From: Microbacterium oxydans
GTDB taxonomy: Bacteria; Actinomycetota; Actinomycetes; Actinomycetales; Microbacteriaceae
DNA: 64,000 nt
Assembly (NCBI RefSeq): GCF_000956525.1
Contig: NZ_JYIW01000021.1
Location: forward strand, 1-64,000
Direction of reading: 5' to 3'
Under the pieces are notes generated by a model. The model did no database searches and was not told where the DNA came from. It worked only from the letters and a program-made list of their open reading frames with translations. A program made the position numbers and the translations under genes. This document shows positions 34,363 through 41,832 of this stretch, one piece after another. Numbering within the stretch: the stretch's first letter is position 1; each line of letters starts with the position of its first letter.

Positions 34363-35325
34363 TCAGCTCCGACCGTAGCTCTCCTCGCCCAGTTCCTCGA
34401 GAATTCGGTTGAGATCCTGGATGGATGCGAAATCGATGGTGACCTGGCCTTTGCGAGCACCCAGAGCGATCTTCACACGGGTGTTGAGTCGGTCGCCGAG
34501 CTTGCCGGCGACCTCGTCGAGATAGGCGCGGCGCGCGCCGGGCGTCGCCTTGGGCGTCTTCGCACCGGCAGAGGGCAGGTTCTTCGCGGCTTCCTCGGTC
34601 GCGCGAACGGAGAGATCCTCGTTCACGACCTTGTCAGCGAGGCGCTGCATGGCCTCCGGGGAATCGAGACTGAGGATCGCTCGCGCGTGGCCCGCCGTGA
34701 GCACGCCGGCTGCGACGCGCTGCTGCACGGGCACCGGCAGCTTGAGCAGACGGATCGTGTTGCTGATCTGCGGCCGCGAGCGTCCGATGCGGGTCGCCAG
34801 CTCCTCCTGCGTGATGCCGAAGTCCTCGAGCAGCTGCTGGTAGGCGGATGCCTCTTCCAGCGGGTTGAGCTCAGAGCGGTGCAGGTTCTCGAGCAGCGCG
34901 TCACGGAGCAGGTCCTCGTCGGCGGTCTCGCGGACAATCACGGGGATCGTCTCGAGTCCGGCCTCACGGGCAGCGCGCGTACGCCGCTCGCCCATGATCA
35001 GCTCGTACTCGCCCTCACCGTTCTTGCGGACGACGACAGGCTGCAGCACACCGAACTCACGGACGCTGTGCACCAGCTCCGCGAGGTCTTCCGGGTTGAA
35101 GTGCGTACGCGGCTGGCGCGGGTTCGGGACGATCGAGTTCGGGTCCACCTGCACGAGGTGGATGCCGGGGACTGCGGCGAGATCGGCTGCCGGCTCCGGC
35201 GCTGTGGTCTCGGATGCCGGACGCAGGCTCGCTCCGGGGAAGAACACGTCGACCGGCCGCTCAGCCTGGTCTGCGGTGGGGATGAGAGCGCCGATTCCAC
35301 GGCCCAATCCAGTGCGCTTCGCCAT
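34363..35325 (-). CDS. parB: Chromosome-partitioning protein ParB
   Basis: 320-residue CTPase DNA clamp that loads at parS and spreads to build the partition complex. Contains the N-terminal ParB box with GERRTRAA (about 113-120), the DALLENLHRSELNPLEEASAYQQL motif and the parS-reading helix-turn-helix (ITQEELATRIGRSRPQISNTIRLLKLP), then a C-terminal dimer domain. Two adjacent ATGs exist; that at 35325 has the better distance to AGGAG and shares one base with the parA stop. Its targets are the 11 parS or parS-like sites between 36.2 and 39.1 kb. Confidence 0.97.
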   Translation of the reverse strand: MAKRTGLGRGIGALIPTADQAERPVDVFFPGASLRPASETTAPEPAADLAAVPGIHLVQVDPNSIVPNPRQPRTHFNPEDLAELVHSVREFGVLQPVVVRKNGEGEYELIMGERRTRAAREAGLETIPVIVRETADEDLLRDALLENLHRSELNPLEEASAYQQLLEDFGITQEELATRIGRSRPQISNTIRLLKLPVPVQQRVAAGVLTAGHARAILSLDSPEAMQRLADKVVNEDLSVRATEEAAKNLPSAGAKTPKATPGARRAYLDEVAGKLGDRLNTRVKIALGARKGQVTIDFASIQDLNRILEELGEESYGRS

Positions 35326-36251
35326 CATTTCTCCTTGCTCTGCGCCGCTGCACGCGACGCGATCTCGACAGCTGCTTCGCGGTAGGCGATCGCGCCGGCG
35401 GATTGCCCATCGTAGGCGATCACGGTCTGTCCGAAACTCGGTGCCTCCGACACCCGCACGGAGCGCGGGATGACGGTCTCGAGCACCTGGGTCGGGAAGT
35501 GGGTGCGCACCTCATCCGCCACCTGCTGCGCCAGGCGTGTACGCCCGTCGAACATCGTCAGCAGGATCGTGGAGAGGTGGAGTTTGGGGTTCAGATGCTT
35601 CTGGATCATCTGGATGCTGCCGAGCAGCTGGCTCAGTCCCTCGAGTGCGTAGTACTCGCACTGGATCGGGATGAAGACTTCGGATGCAGCGGTGAACGCG
35701 TTGATCGTCAGCAGGCCGAGCGACGGCGGGCAGTCGATGATGACGAAGTCGACGGGGTTGTCTTCGAGGTACTCCTCGAGCGCACGACGCAGACGGTGCT
35801 CACGTGCGACCTGGCTGACCAGCTCGATCTCTGCACCGGCCAGGTGAATCGTGCTGGGGGCGCACAGAAGGTTCGGATTCTCTGGGCTCTCCTGCACGAT
35901 GTCAGCCAGAGAGGTGTCGTTGATCAGCACGTCGTACACGCTCGGCGTGTCCGCACTGTGGGGCACGCCGAGCGCGGTGGATGCATTGCCCTGGGGATCG
36001 AGGTCGATCACCAGCACCTTCGCCCCGAGGCCGGCAAGAGCGGCGGCGGTGTTCACGGCGGTCGTGGTCTTCCCCACGCCACCCTTCTGATTCGACACTG
36101 TCAGCACGCGGGTCTCCCCGCTGAACTCCACCTTCGTGGATTCCAGAGTGCGTCGGCGAGCCGAGAGGTCTGCGAGTTCCCGCGCGAGCGGTGTATCCAT
36201 ACCGAACGATTCGTTCGAGGATGCCTTTTCGGACTGTTTCACGTGAAACAT
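35325..36251 (-). CDS. parA: Chromosome-partitioning ATPase ParA
   Basis: 308-residue deviant Walker ATPase that drives movement of ParB-parS complexes. Walker A QKGGVGKTTTAV (about 55-66), VIDLDPQGNAST and the CPPSLGLL switch region are intact. The ATG at 36251 and the next codons coincide with a perfect parS site, so the protein starts MFHVKQ. AAAGGAG lies three bases before this ATG, rather close; a start farther in (GTG codon 4, or Met18) cannot be excluded. ParB binding here may feed back on parAB expression. Confidence 0.96.
   Translation of the reverse strand: MFHVKQSEKASSNESFGMDTPLARELADLSARRRTLESTKVEFSGETRVLTVSNQKGGVGKTTTAVNTAAALAGLGAKVLVIDLDPQGNASTALGVPHSADTPSVYDVLINDTSLADIVQESPENPNLLCAPSTIHLAGAEIELVSQVAREHRLRRALEEYLEDNPVDFVIIDCPPSLGLLTINAFTAASEVFIPIQCEYYALEGLSQLLGSIQMIQKHLNPKLHLSTILLTMFDGRTRLAQQVADEVRTHFPTQVLETVIPRSVRVSEAPSFGQTVIAYDGQSAGAIAYREAAVEIASRAAAQSKEK
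36235..36250. other. parS site 1 (perfect), overlapping the parA start codon
   Basis: TGTTTCACGTGAAACA, 16/16 to the consensus; encodes the first codons of parA on the minus strand. Confidence 0.95.
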
Positions 36252-36332
36252 CCACTCCTTTCGGGGCCGCGTTCCACTCTAATCGCTGGGGTGGACGTTC
36301 ACTCACACCACCCGCGCGAATCCCCCGTGGAT

Positions 36333-36534
36333 GGGTCGCTGAGCCTGCCGCGCACAACCGCCCCTCCCTTCGCCCGCCCTCCTCCATCTGGGTCGCTGAA
36401 CCTGTCGAAGCGCCAGTCGCGAGCGCATCGTCCCTCCCCCAGCCTCCCCCGGCTGGGTCGCTGAGCCTCTCGAAGCGCCAACCGCGAGCGCTCCAGCCCG
36501 CCCCCAGCTGGGTCGCTGAGCTTGTCGAAGCGCC
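36333..36534 (+). repeat. Four REP-like copies in direct orientation, without parS
   Basis: Copies at 36333-36347 (partial), 36390-36414, 36455-36479 and 36510-36534, all reading GGGTCGCTGA(G/A)C..; spacing 55-65 bp. The sequence after each (AGTCGCGAGCGC, AACCGCGAGCGC) is also partly conserved, so these are decayed tandem units. Confidence 0.85.
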
Positions 36535-36702
36535 TATCGTCTGGCGCTTCCCTACCCAAGGATGATTCGATCTTCAATGCATCCACACTCCAGCGCATCA
36601 CCGGGACACGCGTGCACAGTGAAACCGCGTCCGACTTGGCGCCCAATTGCCGTAGCCAGAGCCAGGACGACCGATGACTGCACGCTCGAGCCATACGCGG
36701 GC

Positions 36703-36765
36703 GGGTCGCCGAGCGCACCGAGGCCAACAAAACGACGACGGAATCGAGATGTTTCACGTGAAACG
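36703..36765 (+). repeat. Composite module 1: degenerate REP-like copy + parS site 2
   Basis: Degenerate repeat 36703-36727 (GGGTCGCCGAGCGC), 22-bp gap, parS TGTTTCACGTGAAACG at 36750-36765 (15/16). Repeat lies left of parS. Confidence 0.75.
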
Positions 36766-36904
36766 CGTGGTGGCCGGCTGCTTTGATGAGCGCCCACGCT
36801 CGCCGTCGACCGGTTCAGCCAATAACTCCGTAGCGCCACACACGCCTGGCACATCGAAGCGGCGACGACGGAACAGACCTGCCGTAAGCACAGTCCAACC
36901 AGGT

Positions 36905-36929
36905 GGGTCGCTGAGCTTGTCGAAGCGCC
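36905..36929 (+). repeat. REP-like copy without a recognisable parS partner
   Basis: GGGTCGCTGAGCTTGTCGAA, then GCGCC; nothing parS-like in the following 40 bp. Confidence 0.85.
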
Positions 36930-37075
36930 GAACTGATCACTGTCCAGCGGTCCATACCCAACCCAACGCTCGGGAAGTCACGAGCACCGTCAATCGACAT
37001 CTCAGCTGAGACCCCAGGGTGCGACCGCCGGGCCCCGCACCGCCACTGAGCGAGCATCCATAACGACGAACCCGT

Positions 37076-37136
37076 GGGTCGCTGAGCCTGTCGAAGCGTC
37101 GTGCGCACCCACAGTCTGTCGTGTTTCACGTGAACG
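37076..37136 (+). repeat. Composite module 2: REP-like copy + parS-like site 3
   Basis: Intact repeat 37076-37100, 21-bp gap, TGTTTCACGTGAACG at 37122-37136, a parS in which one A of the right half is deleted. Confidence 0.8.
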
Positions 37137-37273
37137 CTCGAGACTCCCCGATTCTCTTGAACGATGACCATGTCGCCGCCCGTGTCGAGCGTCACGGCAG
37201 AGCACTGCTCGCCTCGAAGGCGTCGAAGACAGCAACAATGGCAGCGGTAGATCAAGGCATCAGCCATCGAGTC

Positions 37274-37335
37274 GTCCGCTGAGCTTGCAGAAACGCAACA
37301 AAGAACCGAAATCGCGAGCCGTTTTACGTGAAACC
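37274..37335 (+). repeat. Composite module 3: degenerate REP-like copy + weak parS site 4
   Basis: GTCCGCTGAGCTTGCAGAAA at 37274-37293 continues to 37296; 23-bp gap; CGTTTTACGTGAAACC at 37320-37335, 13/16 to parS. Both halves have decayed but the spacing is kept. Confidence 0.65.
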
Positions 37336-37609
37336 TCTGGCACTCCCCTACCCGAGAAAACATCGCTATTTGAGCGCACTTCCGGCGAGATGGCCGACAC
37401 CCAGCGGCCCAGCATCGTGCACATCGAAGGACTTCCATGGCAGCAAACCACATACTGCCTTTCGCGGTACGTACATGGACGGCTTGGGGCTCAGAGACTC
37501 TCACTTCCATCCGTGTTGCCCTGACCGTGCGGCTTCCTCCCCCGGCATCGATGTGCCGCTGCCGGCGCAGCGGAACGGCTGTTTCGAGTCGAAGGCAGGT
37601 GGCGGCTGA

Positions 37610-37670
37610 TGTTTCACGTGAAACGTAGCCGATTGTGAGGCGCCCGGCGCTTCGACAGGCTCAGCGACCC
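37610..37670 (-). repeat. Composite module 4: parS site 5 + REP-like copy
   Basis: TGTTTCACGTGAAACG (37610-37625), 20-bp gap, inverted repeat copy CTTCGACAGGCTCAGCGACC ending at 37670. First of five modules with parS on the left. The whole 177-bp unit from here resembles the next one. Confidence 0.85.
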
Positions 37671-37786
37671 AGTTGAGGGAATCTACGTCATCTCGGAGCA
37701 ATGACAATTCTCGAGCCGCGACTCTACCCCCGCATCCGAGGACACTCGGGCCGGCTGAGAGCACGCACCCGCCGTGAAGAATCTGA

Positions 37787-37846
37787 TGTTTCACGTGAAC
37801 GTAGGCCATAGTGAGGCGTAGGGAGCTTCGACAGGCTCAGCGACCC
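37787..37846 (-). repeat. Composite module 5: parS-like site 6 + REP-like copy
   Basis: TGTTTCACGTGAACG (37787-37801, one base deleted as in site 3), 21-bp gap, repeat copy 37823-37846. The segment that follows (TCTCGGAGCA, GACA/GGTTCTCGA, GGCCGGCTGAGAGCAC) repeats that of module 4. Confidence 0.85.
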
Positions 37847-37949
37847 AAGTATCTCGGAGCATTGACGGTTCTCGAACCGAGCGATCCTATTCACGCATCC
37901 GAAGACACGCAGGCCGGCTGAGAGCACCCACTCTCCGCGAAGAGCCTGA

Positions 37950-38012
37950 TGTTTCACGTGAAACGTCGGGGCGGTTGTGAGGCGTGCGACGCTTCGACAA
38001 GCTCAGCGACCC
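37950..38012 (-). repeat. Composite module 6: parS site 7 + REP-like copy
   Basis: TGTTTCACGTGAAACG (37950-37965), 22-bp gap, repeat copy with CGACAAGCTCAG at 37988-38012, followed by GTTGAGAGTATTTACGTC as in module 4. Confidence 0.85.
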
Positions 38013-38122
38013 AGTTGAGAGTATTTACGTCGCTCCGGGGCATTGATGTTCATCGACGACGGTACCCCCAGGTCGTGACGATGGCCGCGCGTGAGTGCAT
38101 CTATGAACGACCACGAAGGTGA

Positions 38123-38182
38123 TGTTCCACGTGAAACATCACTTTGTCGGTCGGATCGACGCTTCGACAGGCTCAGCGACCC
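38123..38182 (-). repeat. Composite module 7: parS site 8 + REP-like copy
   Basis: TGTTCCACGTGAAACA (38123-38138, 15/16), 19-bp gap, repeat copy 38158-38182. Confidence 0.85.
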
Positions 38183-38242
38183 ACGTAGGAGCGAGTCGCG
38201 CGATTCTCGCGTCCCGCGTCAGCAACCAAGGGTCCACCCGGA

Positions 38243-38278
38243 CCCGGGGATTCCAAGCTCATATATGAGAACCCCGGG
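38243..38278. other. Hairpin with an AT-rich apex between parS modules
   Basis: CCCGGGG (38243-38249) pairs with CCCCGGG (38272-38278); inner TTC/GAA and CTCAT/ATGAG pairings close over ATAT. The only strong stem in the array that is not part of a repeat. Confidence 0.55.
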
Positions 38279-38309
38279 CCGGACGCTCGCACGGGCCTGA
38301 CTGGTGAGG

Positions 38310-38372
38310 TGTTTCACGTGAAACATCACTCGATTGTCGGCGGGTTCGGCGCTTCGACAGGCTCAGCGACCC
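38310..38372 (-). repeat. Composite module 8: parS site 9 (perfect) + REP-like copy
   Basis: TGTTTCACGTGAAACA (38310-38325), 22-bp gap, repeat copy 38348-38372. Confidence 0.88.
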
Positions 38373-38421
38373 AGTTCGGAGCACACACCTCTGCGCCCGA
38401 GCGCATCGGACGAGACCGCGA

Positions 38422-38437
38422 TGTTTCACGTGAAACA
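38422..38437. other. parS site 10 (perfect)
   Basis: TGTTTCACGTGAAACA, four bases beyond the rsmG stop; no repeat follows because the rsmG gene begins there. Confidence 0.95.
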
Positions 38438-38441
38438 CCTA

Positions 38442-39065
38442 CTACCGGACAACCGCCCGCACAACGCGAGTCGTCTCAGCGAGAACGCCTTCACCGAGAA
38501 CCTCGACGCGGACATCCGTCAGCTTGAATTTCTTGATCTGCTTCTGCGCAGCATCGATCTCGTTCGCTGCGTTCATCCCCTTGAGTACTGTGATCTCGCC
38601 ACCGTCCCGCACCAACGGCGCGGTGAGGGGGATCAAGGTCCGAAGAGCACTCACCGCGCGGGCAGTGACGACATCGAACCCCTTCGGGCGACCGACGTCC
38701 TCAGCGCGCGCCCGCACGATCTCGACGTTGTCGAGCGCGAGTGCATCAACCTGCTCTGTGAGCCAGTTGACCCGACGCTCCATCGGTTCGATCAACGTCC
38801 AGTGCACGTCGGGGCGAGCGATCGCGAGGACCACACCAGGGAGGCCGGCGCCGGAACCGATATCCGCAACCGACCCGTGGAAGAGTGGAGCGGCAATGAC
38901 ACTGTTCAGGATGTGTCGCGTCCAGAGCCTCGGGAGTTCGATCGGGCCGATGAGCCCGCGCTCCTCCCCCTGCTGCGCGAGGGCATCCGTGAACGCACGC
39001 GCGACATCGATGCGATCCCCGAACAGTTCCGCTGCGACGGGAGGCTCGACCTCGACGTCACTCAT
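38442..39065 (-). CDS. rsmG: 16S rRNA (guanine527-N7)-methyltransferase RsmG (GidB)
   Basis: 207 residues. SAM-binding motif VADIGSGAGLPGVVLAI, the LWTRHILNS approach and VTARAVSAL are characteristic. Methylates G527 of 16S rRNA; loss in related organisms gives low-level streptomycin resistance. ATG at 39065 gives a normal-length protein. It lies between two parS sites (38422 and 39083) and is one of the minus-strand genes leading away from oriC. Confidence 0.96.
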   Translation of the reverse strand: MSDVEVEPPVAAELFGDRIDVARAFTDALAQQGEERGLIGPIELPRLWTRHILNSVIAAPLFHGSVADIGSGAGLPGVVLAIARPDVHWTLIEPMERRVNWLTEQVDALALDNVEIVRARAEDVGRPKGFDVVTARAVSALRTLIPLTAPLVRDGGEITVLKGMNAANEIDAAQKQIKKFKLTDVRVEVLGEGVLAETTRVVRAVVR

Positions 39066-39082
39066 TGGAGCATCCGACGCAA

Positions 39083-39098
39083 TGTTTCACGTGAAACA
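39083..39098. other. parS site 11 (perfect), between jag and rsmG
   Basis: TGTTTCACGTGAAACA, abutting the jag stop codon (39099) and filling most of the 33-bp gap before rsmG. Confidence 0.95.
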
Positions 39099-39596
39099 TC
39101 AACGACGGCGAAGAACCGTGTGGCGGTCTGCACCCTCGCCATAAGACTCGGAGACGAGTCCGCGCTCGGAAGCGATGTCATGCACCAGCTTGCGCTCGTA
39201 GCTCGACATGGCGGGCAGTGCTGCCTGCGACGCGCCCTCGTCGAGCTTGACGCCGGCAGCATCCACCAGCTTCTCCAGCTGACGACGGCGCGCATCACGC
39301 GATCCACCGATGTCGAGAATCAGACGCGAGAACGCGCCGGTCTTGTTCTGCACCGCGAGGCGGGTCAGTTCTTGCAGCGCCTGCACGGTGTCAGGTGCGG
39401 AGAGCAGCGCGAGGCCGTCATCCTCAGCCTCGACCGACACGTAGGCACGGCCCTGACGCACGTCGAGGTTGAGGTCGCCATCGATGTCTGCGATGTCGAG
39501 GAGCTCCTCGAGGTAGTCCGCCGCGACATCGCCCTCGTTCTCGAGCTGAGCAACGGTGGGCTCGTCGTTCGTGGTGGTGGTGACGCTGTCGGTCAT
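39099..39596 (-). CDS. jag: Jag/KhpB-like RNA-binding protein (KH + R3H)
   Basis: 165 residues. An acidic N-terminal stretch is followed by a KH-like domain (about 30-95, YLEELLDIADIDGDLNLDV) and a C-terminal R3H domain (RKLVHDIASERGLVSESYGEGADRHTVLRR; the R-x-x-x-H is present). The long Jag_N domain of firmicute versions is absent, as usual in actinobacteria. Likely binds RNA and links translation or envelope growth. ATG at 39596 overlaps the yidC stop. Confidence 0.92.
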   Translation of the reverse strand: MTDSVTTTTNDEPTVAQLENEGDVAADYLEELLDIADIDGDLNLDVRQGRAYVSVEAEDDGLALLSAPDTVQALQELTRLAVQNKTGAFSRLILDIGGSRDARRRQLEKLVDAAGVKLDEGASQAALPAMSSYERKLVHDIASERGLVSESYGEGADRHTVLRRR

Positions 39597-40663
39597 GACG
39601 CGCTGCCCTTCTTCTTCGCACGCTTCTTGCCAACCGGCTGCTGACGCTTGGGGGCTTCTGCCTTGGCCTTCTCGGCCTCAGCGAGCAGACGCTGCTGCTC
39701 TGCCTCGTACGCGGCCATCGGGATGATCTTGCCCGAGGAATCGATCGCCTTGCCCTTGCGCGCCAGTCGCTCTTCACGAGCCTTGGCTGCTTCGGATCCG
39801 GGCGTCGGCATCTCGCGGATGACGAGGAACTGCTGACCCATGGTCCAGAGGTTCGAGATGAACCAGTAGACGACGACGCCGAGCGGGAAGAAGACACCGG
39901 AGAAGATGAAGCCCAGCGGCAGGATGTAGAGCATGATCTTCTGCATCTGGTACGCCTGGCCGGTCTTGGCCTCAGGCGACAGGTTCTTCGAGATGATCTG
40001 CAGCTGAGTGAAGAACTGCGAGCCGATCATCAGCACGACGAGCGTCACCAGGATGACGATCGCCGTCGTGTTGCCCGTGTCGACGGCGTTGCCCAGGGTC
40101 TCGTGGAGTGAGGCGACGTCGAACAGCTTGGCGTCGTAGAACTCCTTGGTGAGCTCGGGGCTCATGAAGCCCACGCCACCGATTCCAGCCTCTGCATGCT
40201 TCTTCACATCGCTGAGCACACTGAACAGGGAGAAGAAGATCGGCATCTGCACCAGGAGCGGTAGACAGCTCGACATCGGCGTCGTGCCGTGCTTCTTGTA
40301 CAGGCCCATGGTCTCGCGGCTCATCGCCTCACGAGAGAGCTGATCCTTCTTGCCGCGGTACTTCTCCTGAACTTTTCGCAGTTCAGGGGCGATTTCCATC
40401 ATCTTTCGCTGGCTCTTGATCTGCTTCACGAACAGCGGGATCAGCGCAGCGCGGACCACGATGACGAGACCGACGATCGAGAGGACCCAGGTGAGACCTG
40501 ACGCGGCGGGCATGCCCACCGTGGTGAGCAGCCAGTGCCAGGCGACGAGCACGAGCTCGACGACCCACTTCAGCGGCCAGAGGATGGTTCCGATCAGATC
40601 GAAACCACCGGAAGACGGGGCCGGCGACGGTGTGACGCTGGCGAGCAGGAGATCAAGGCCCAC
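39593..40663 (-). CDS. yidC: Membrane protein insertase YidC
   Basis: 356 residues; a YidC/Oxa1 insertase with about five membrane helices. ALIPLFVKQIKSQRKMMEIAPELRKVQEKY carries the cytoplasmic coiled hairpin, and CLPLLVQMPIFFSLFSVL and LYILPLGFIFSGVFFPLGVVVYWFISNLWTMGQQF are conserved helices. The basic Lys-rich tail is typical of ribosome contact. ATG at 40663 lies four bases after the yidD stop. Confidence 0.96.
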   Translation of the reverse strand: MGLDLLLASVTPSPAPSSGGFDLIGTILWPLKWVVELVLVAWHWLLTTVGMPAASGLTWVLSIVGLVIVVRAALIPLFVKQIKSQRKMMEIAPELRKVQEKYRGKKDQLSREAMSRETMGLYKKHGTTPMSSCLPLLVQMPIFFSLFSVLSDVKKHAEAGIGGVGFMSPELTKEFYDAKLFDVASLHETLGNAVDTGNTTAIVILVTLVVLMIGSQFFTQLQIISKNLSPEAKTGQAYQMQKIMLYILPLGFIFSGVFFPLGVVVYWFISNLWTMGQQFLVIREMPTPGSEAAKAREERLARKGKAIDSSGKIIPMAAYEAEQQRLLAEAEKAKAEAPKRQQPVGKKRAKKKGSAS

Positions 40664-40666
40664 CGT

Positions 40667-41017
40667 TCAGTCCTTTCGGGAAGGGACGACGAAACCGGAT
40701 GCAGTCAGGTCGTGATGGAAGTGCTTGTGCGGCTGTACGTCGTCGACGCCACCGCGAGTCCAGGGGTTGCAGCGCAGGATGCGCCAGACCGAGAGAGCAG
40801 TCCCTCGCACAGCGCCGTGCTGCTGCACCGCACCTACAGCGTAAGCCGAACAAGAGGGATAGTAGGCACACACATCCCCGTACATCGGCGAGATCACCTT
40901 GCGGTATCCGGTGAGGAATCCGAGCACGAGGTTCCGAGGCACGAGCGGGATGCTCCGCCAGACGTCGGCGCCGCGCAACTGTGCCGTGCCGATGGAGGAG
41001 GCGGGCAGGGCAGTCAT
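40667..41017 (-). CDS. yidD: Membrane protein insertion efficiency factor YidD
   Basis: 116 residues containing the YidD core: LVLGFLTGYRKVISPMYGDVCAYYPSCSAYAVGAVQQHGAVRGTALSVWRILRCNPWTRGGVDDV, with its three Cys. ATG at 41017 overlaps the rnpA stop (ATGA) and is preferred over the longer frame to 41059, which would lie inside rnpA. Confidence 0.94.
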   Translation of the reverse strand: MTALPASSIGTAQLRGADVWRSIPLVPRNLVLGFLTGYRKVISPMYGDVCAYYPSCSAYAVGAVQQHGAVRGTALSVWRILRCNPWTRGGVDDVQPHKHFHHDLTASGFVVPSRKD

Positions 41018-41370
41018 GCCGACACCTCGAGCGGAGTTCTCGTCAGACGGCCGAGGCACCGGTTCACATCGGCGCTCAACTCGGCGTAGGTCGCGGTGGC
41101 GGATGCAGGAAGGGCACGGATGACGACATCCGTGCCCTCGGGAACGCGTGGCAGCGCCTCCGCGCAGACGGCTTTCAGTCGCCGACGAACGGTGTTGCGC
41201 ACGACGGCGTTCCCGACCTGCTTGCTGATGATGAATCCGAACCGTACGGCTCTGCTCTCACCCGTCGACCACATCGAGGTGACGACGCGCGCCCCGCCAC
41301 AACGCGATCCGCGTCGAACGACCAGACGATAGTCGCTCCCGCGGGTCAGTCGATACGGGCGGGCGAGCAC
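41014..41370 (-). CDS. rnpA: Ribonuclease P protein component
   Basis: 118 residues; basic protein with the RNR motif region NAVVRNTVRRRLKAV and FGFIISKQVGNAV. Cofactor of the RNase P RNA in tRNA 5' maturation. GTG at 41370, six bases after the rpmH stop. Confidence 0.96.
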   Translation of the reverse strand: MLARPYRLTRGSDYRLVVRRGSRCGGARVVTSMWSTGESRAVRFGFIISKQVGNAVVRNTVRRRLKAVCAEALPRVPEGTDVVIRALPASATATYAELSADVNRCLGRLTRTPLEVSA

Positions 41371-41376
41371 AGCGGC

Positions 41377-41514
41377 TTACGCGGAGAGCTCGGTGCGGCC
41401 CTTCGCACGGCGGGCTGCGAGGATGCCGCGGCCGGCACGCGTGCGCATGCGAGCACGGAAGCCGTGCTTCTTGGCACGACGACGGTTGTTGGGCTGGAAG
41501 GTGCGCTTAGTCAT
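41377..41514 (-). CDS. rpmH: 50S ribosomal protein L34
   Basis: 45 residues, starting [20 protein letters not shown] and ending KGRTELSA; the standard L34 sequence. ATG at 41514, stop TAA at 41377-41379. First gene of the minus-strand rpmH-rnpA-yidD-yidC-jag-rsmG cluster. Confidence 0.97.
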   Translation of the reverse strand: MTKRTFQPNNRRRAKKHGFRARMRTRAGRGILAARRAKGRTELSA

Positions 41515-41832
41515 GGAATCACTCCGAGAATGCTGCCACCGGATTCACTCTGACCGGAGACATGGGGAACTGCCAAAAAAATGGCATAAGTCAACCAAGT
41601 AAGGGTACGTCCTGGCGGCGCACAGAGCAAATCTGTGCGCCGTGACGCGGCCTCCGGTGAGTACCGCACAGCCATTATCCACAACCTGGGCGCAGCAGCC
41701 TCGCACAACACGCGCGCGTGTTTTCAAGGCCAGGTTGCTGATCGTGGCCGTGGTGACTACCGTGGCAACCGAAGTTATCCACAGGTCACCGGAGTACGAA
41801 CGGGGCCTCACCGAACCCCCGCGCGGAGCGTC
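41515..41832. promoter_or_regulatory. rpmH-dnaA intergenic region with two perfect DnaA boxes
   Basis: TTATCCACA at 41675-41683 and at 41775-41783, exactly 100 bp apart and in the same orientation. The 318-bp gap must contain the divergent promoters of rpmH and dnaA. The boxes suggest DnaA autoregulation and may be part of a bipartite origin. I see no gene here. Confidence 0.8.

Larger units (their letters stand above)
36252..38441. other. Gene-free partition (parS) region between parA and rsmG
   Basis: About 2.2 kb with no convincing coding frame on either strand; the frames that exist run through repeats and give GSLSLSKR-like or FHVK-like shadows. It holds nine parS or degenerate parS sites and 13 copies of the REP-like repeat, mostly as parS-repeat pairs listed separately. 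Base composition is less GC-rich than the flanking genes. With the flanking sites 36235 and 39083 it forms the chromosomal centromere, about 5-7 kb from oriC. Confidence 0.9.

Noticed and set aside
36815..37524. Open frames of 60-230 codons across the parA-rsmG interval on both strands
   Set aside because: They run through parS sites and REP-like repeats, have no ribosome sites, and their peptides consist of repeat shadows such as GSLSLSKR and FHVK. Not listed as genes.
38243..38278. The hairpin between parS modules as a terminator
   Set aside because: No gene on either strand ends nearby (rsmG ends at 38442 and reads toward it only after two more modules), so it is kept as an unexplained stem.
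36252..38441. CRISPR array
   Set aside because: The repeats are regularly placed, but the repeated words are parS and a REP-like element with decayed spacing of 111-187 bp and no cas genes.
41635..41832. In-frame upstream extension of dnaA
   Set aside because: It crosses two perfect DnaA boxes and has no similarity to DnaA domain I; GGAG before ATG 41833 defines the start.
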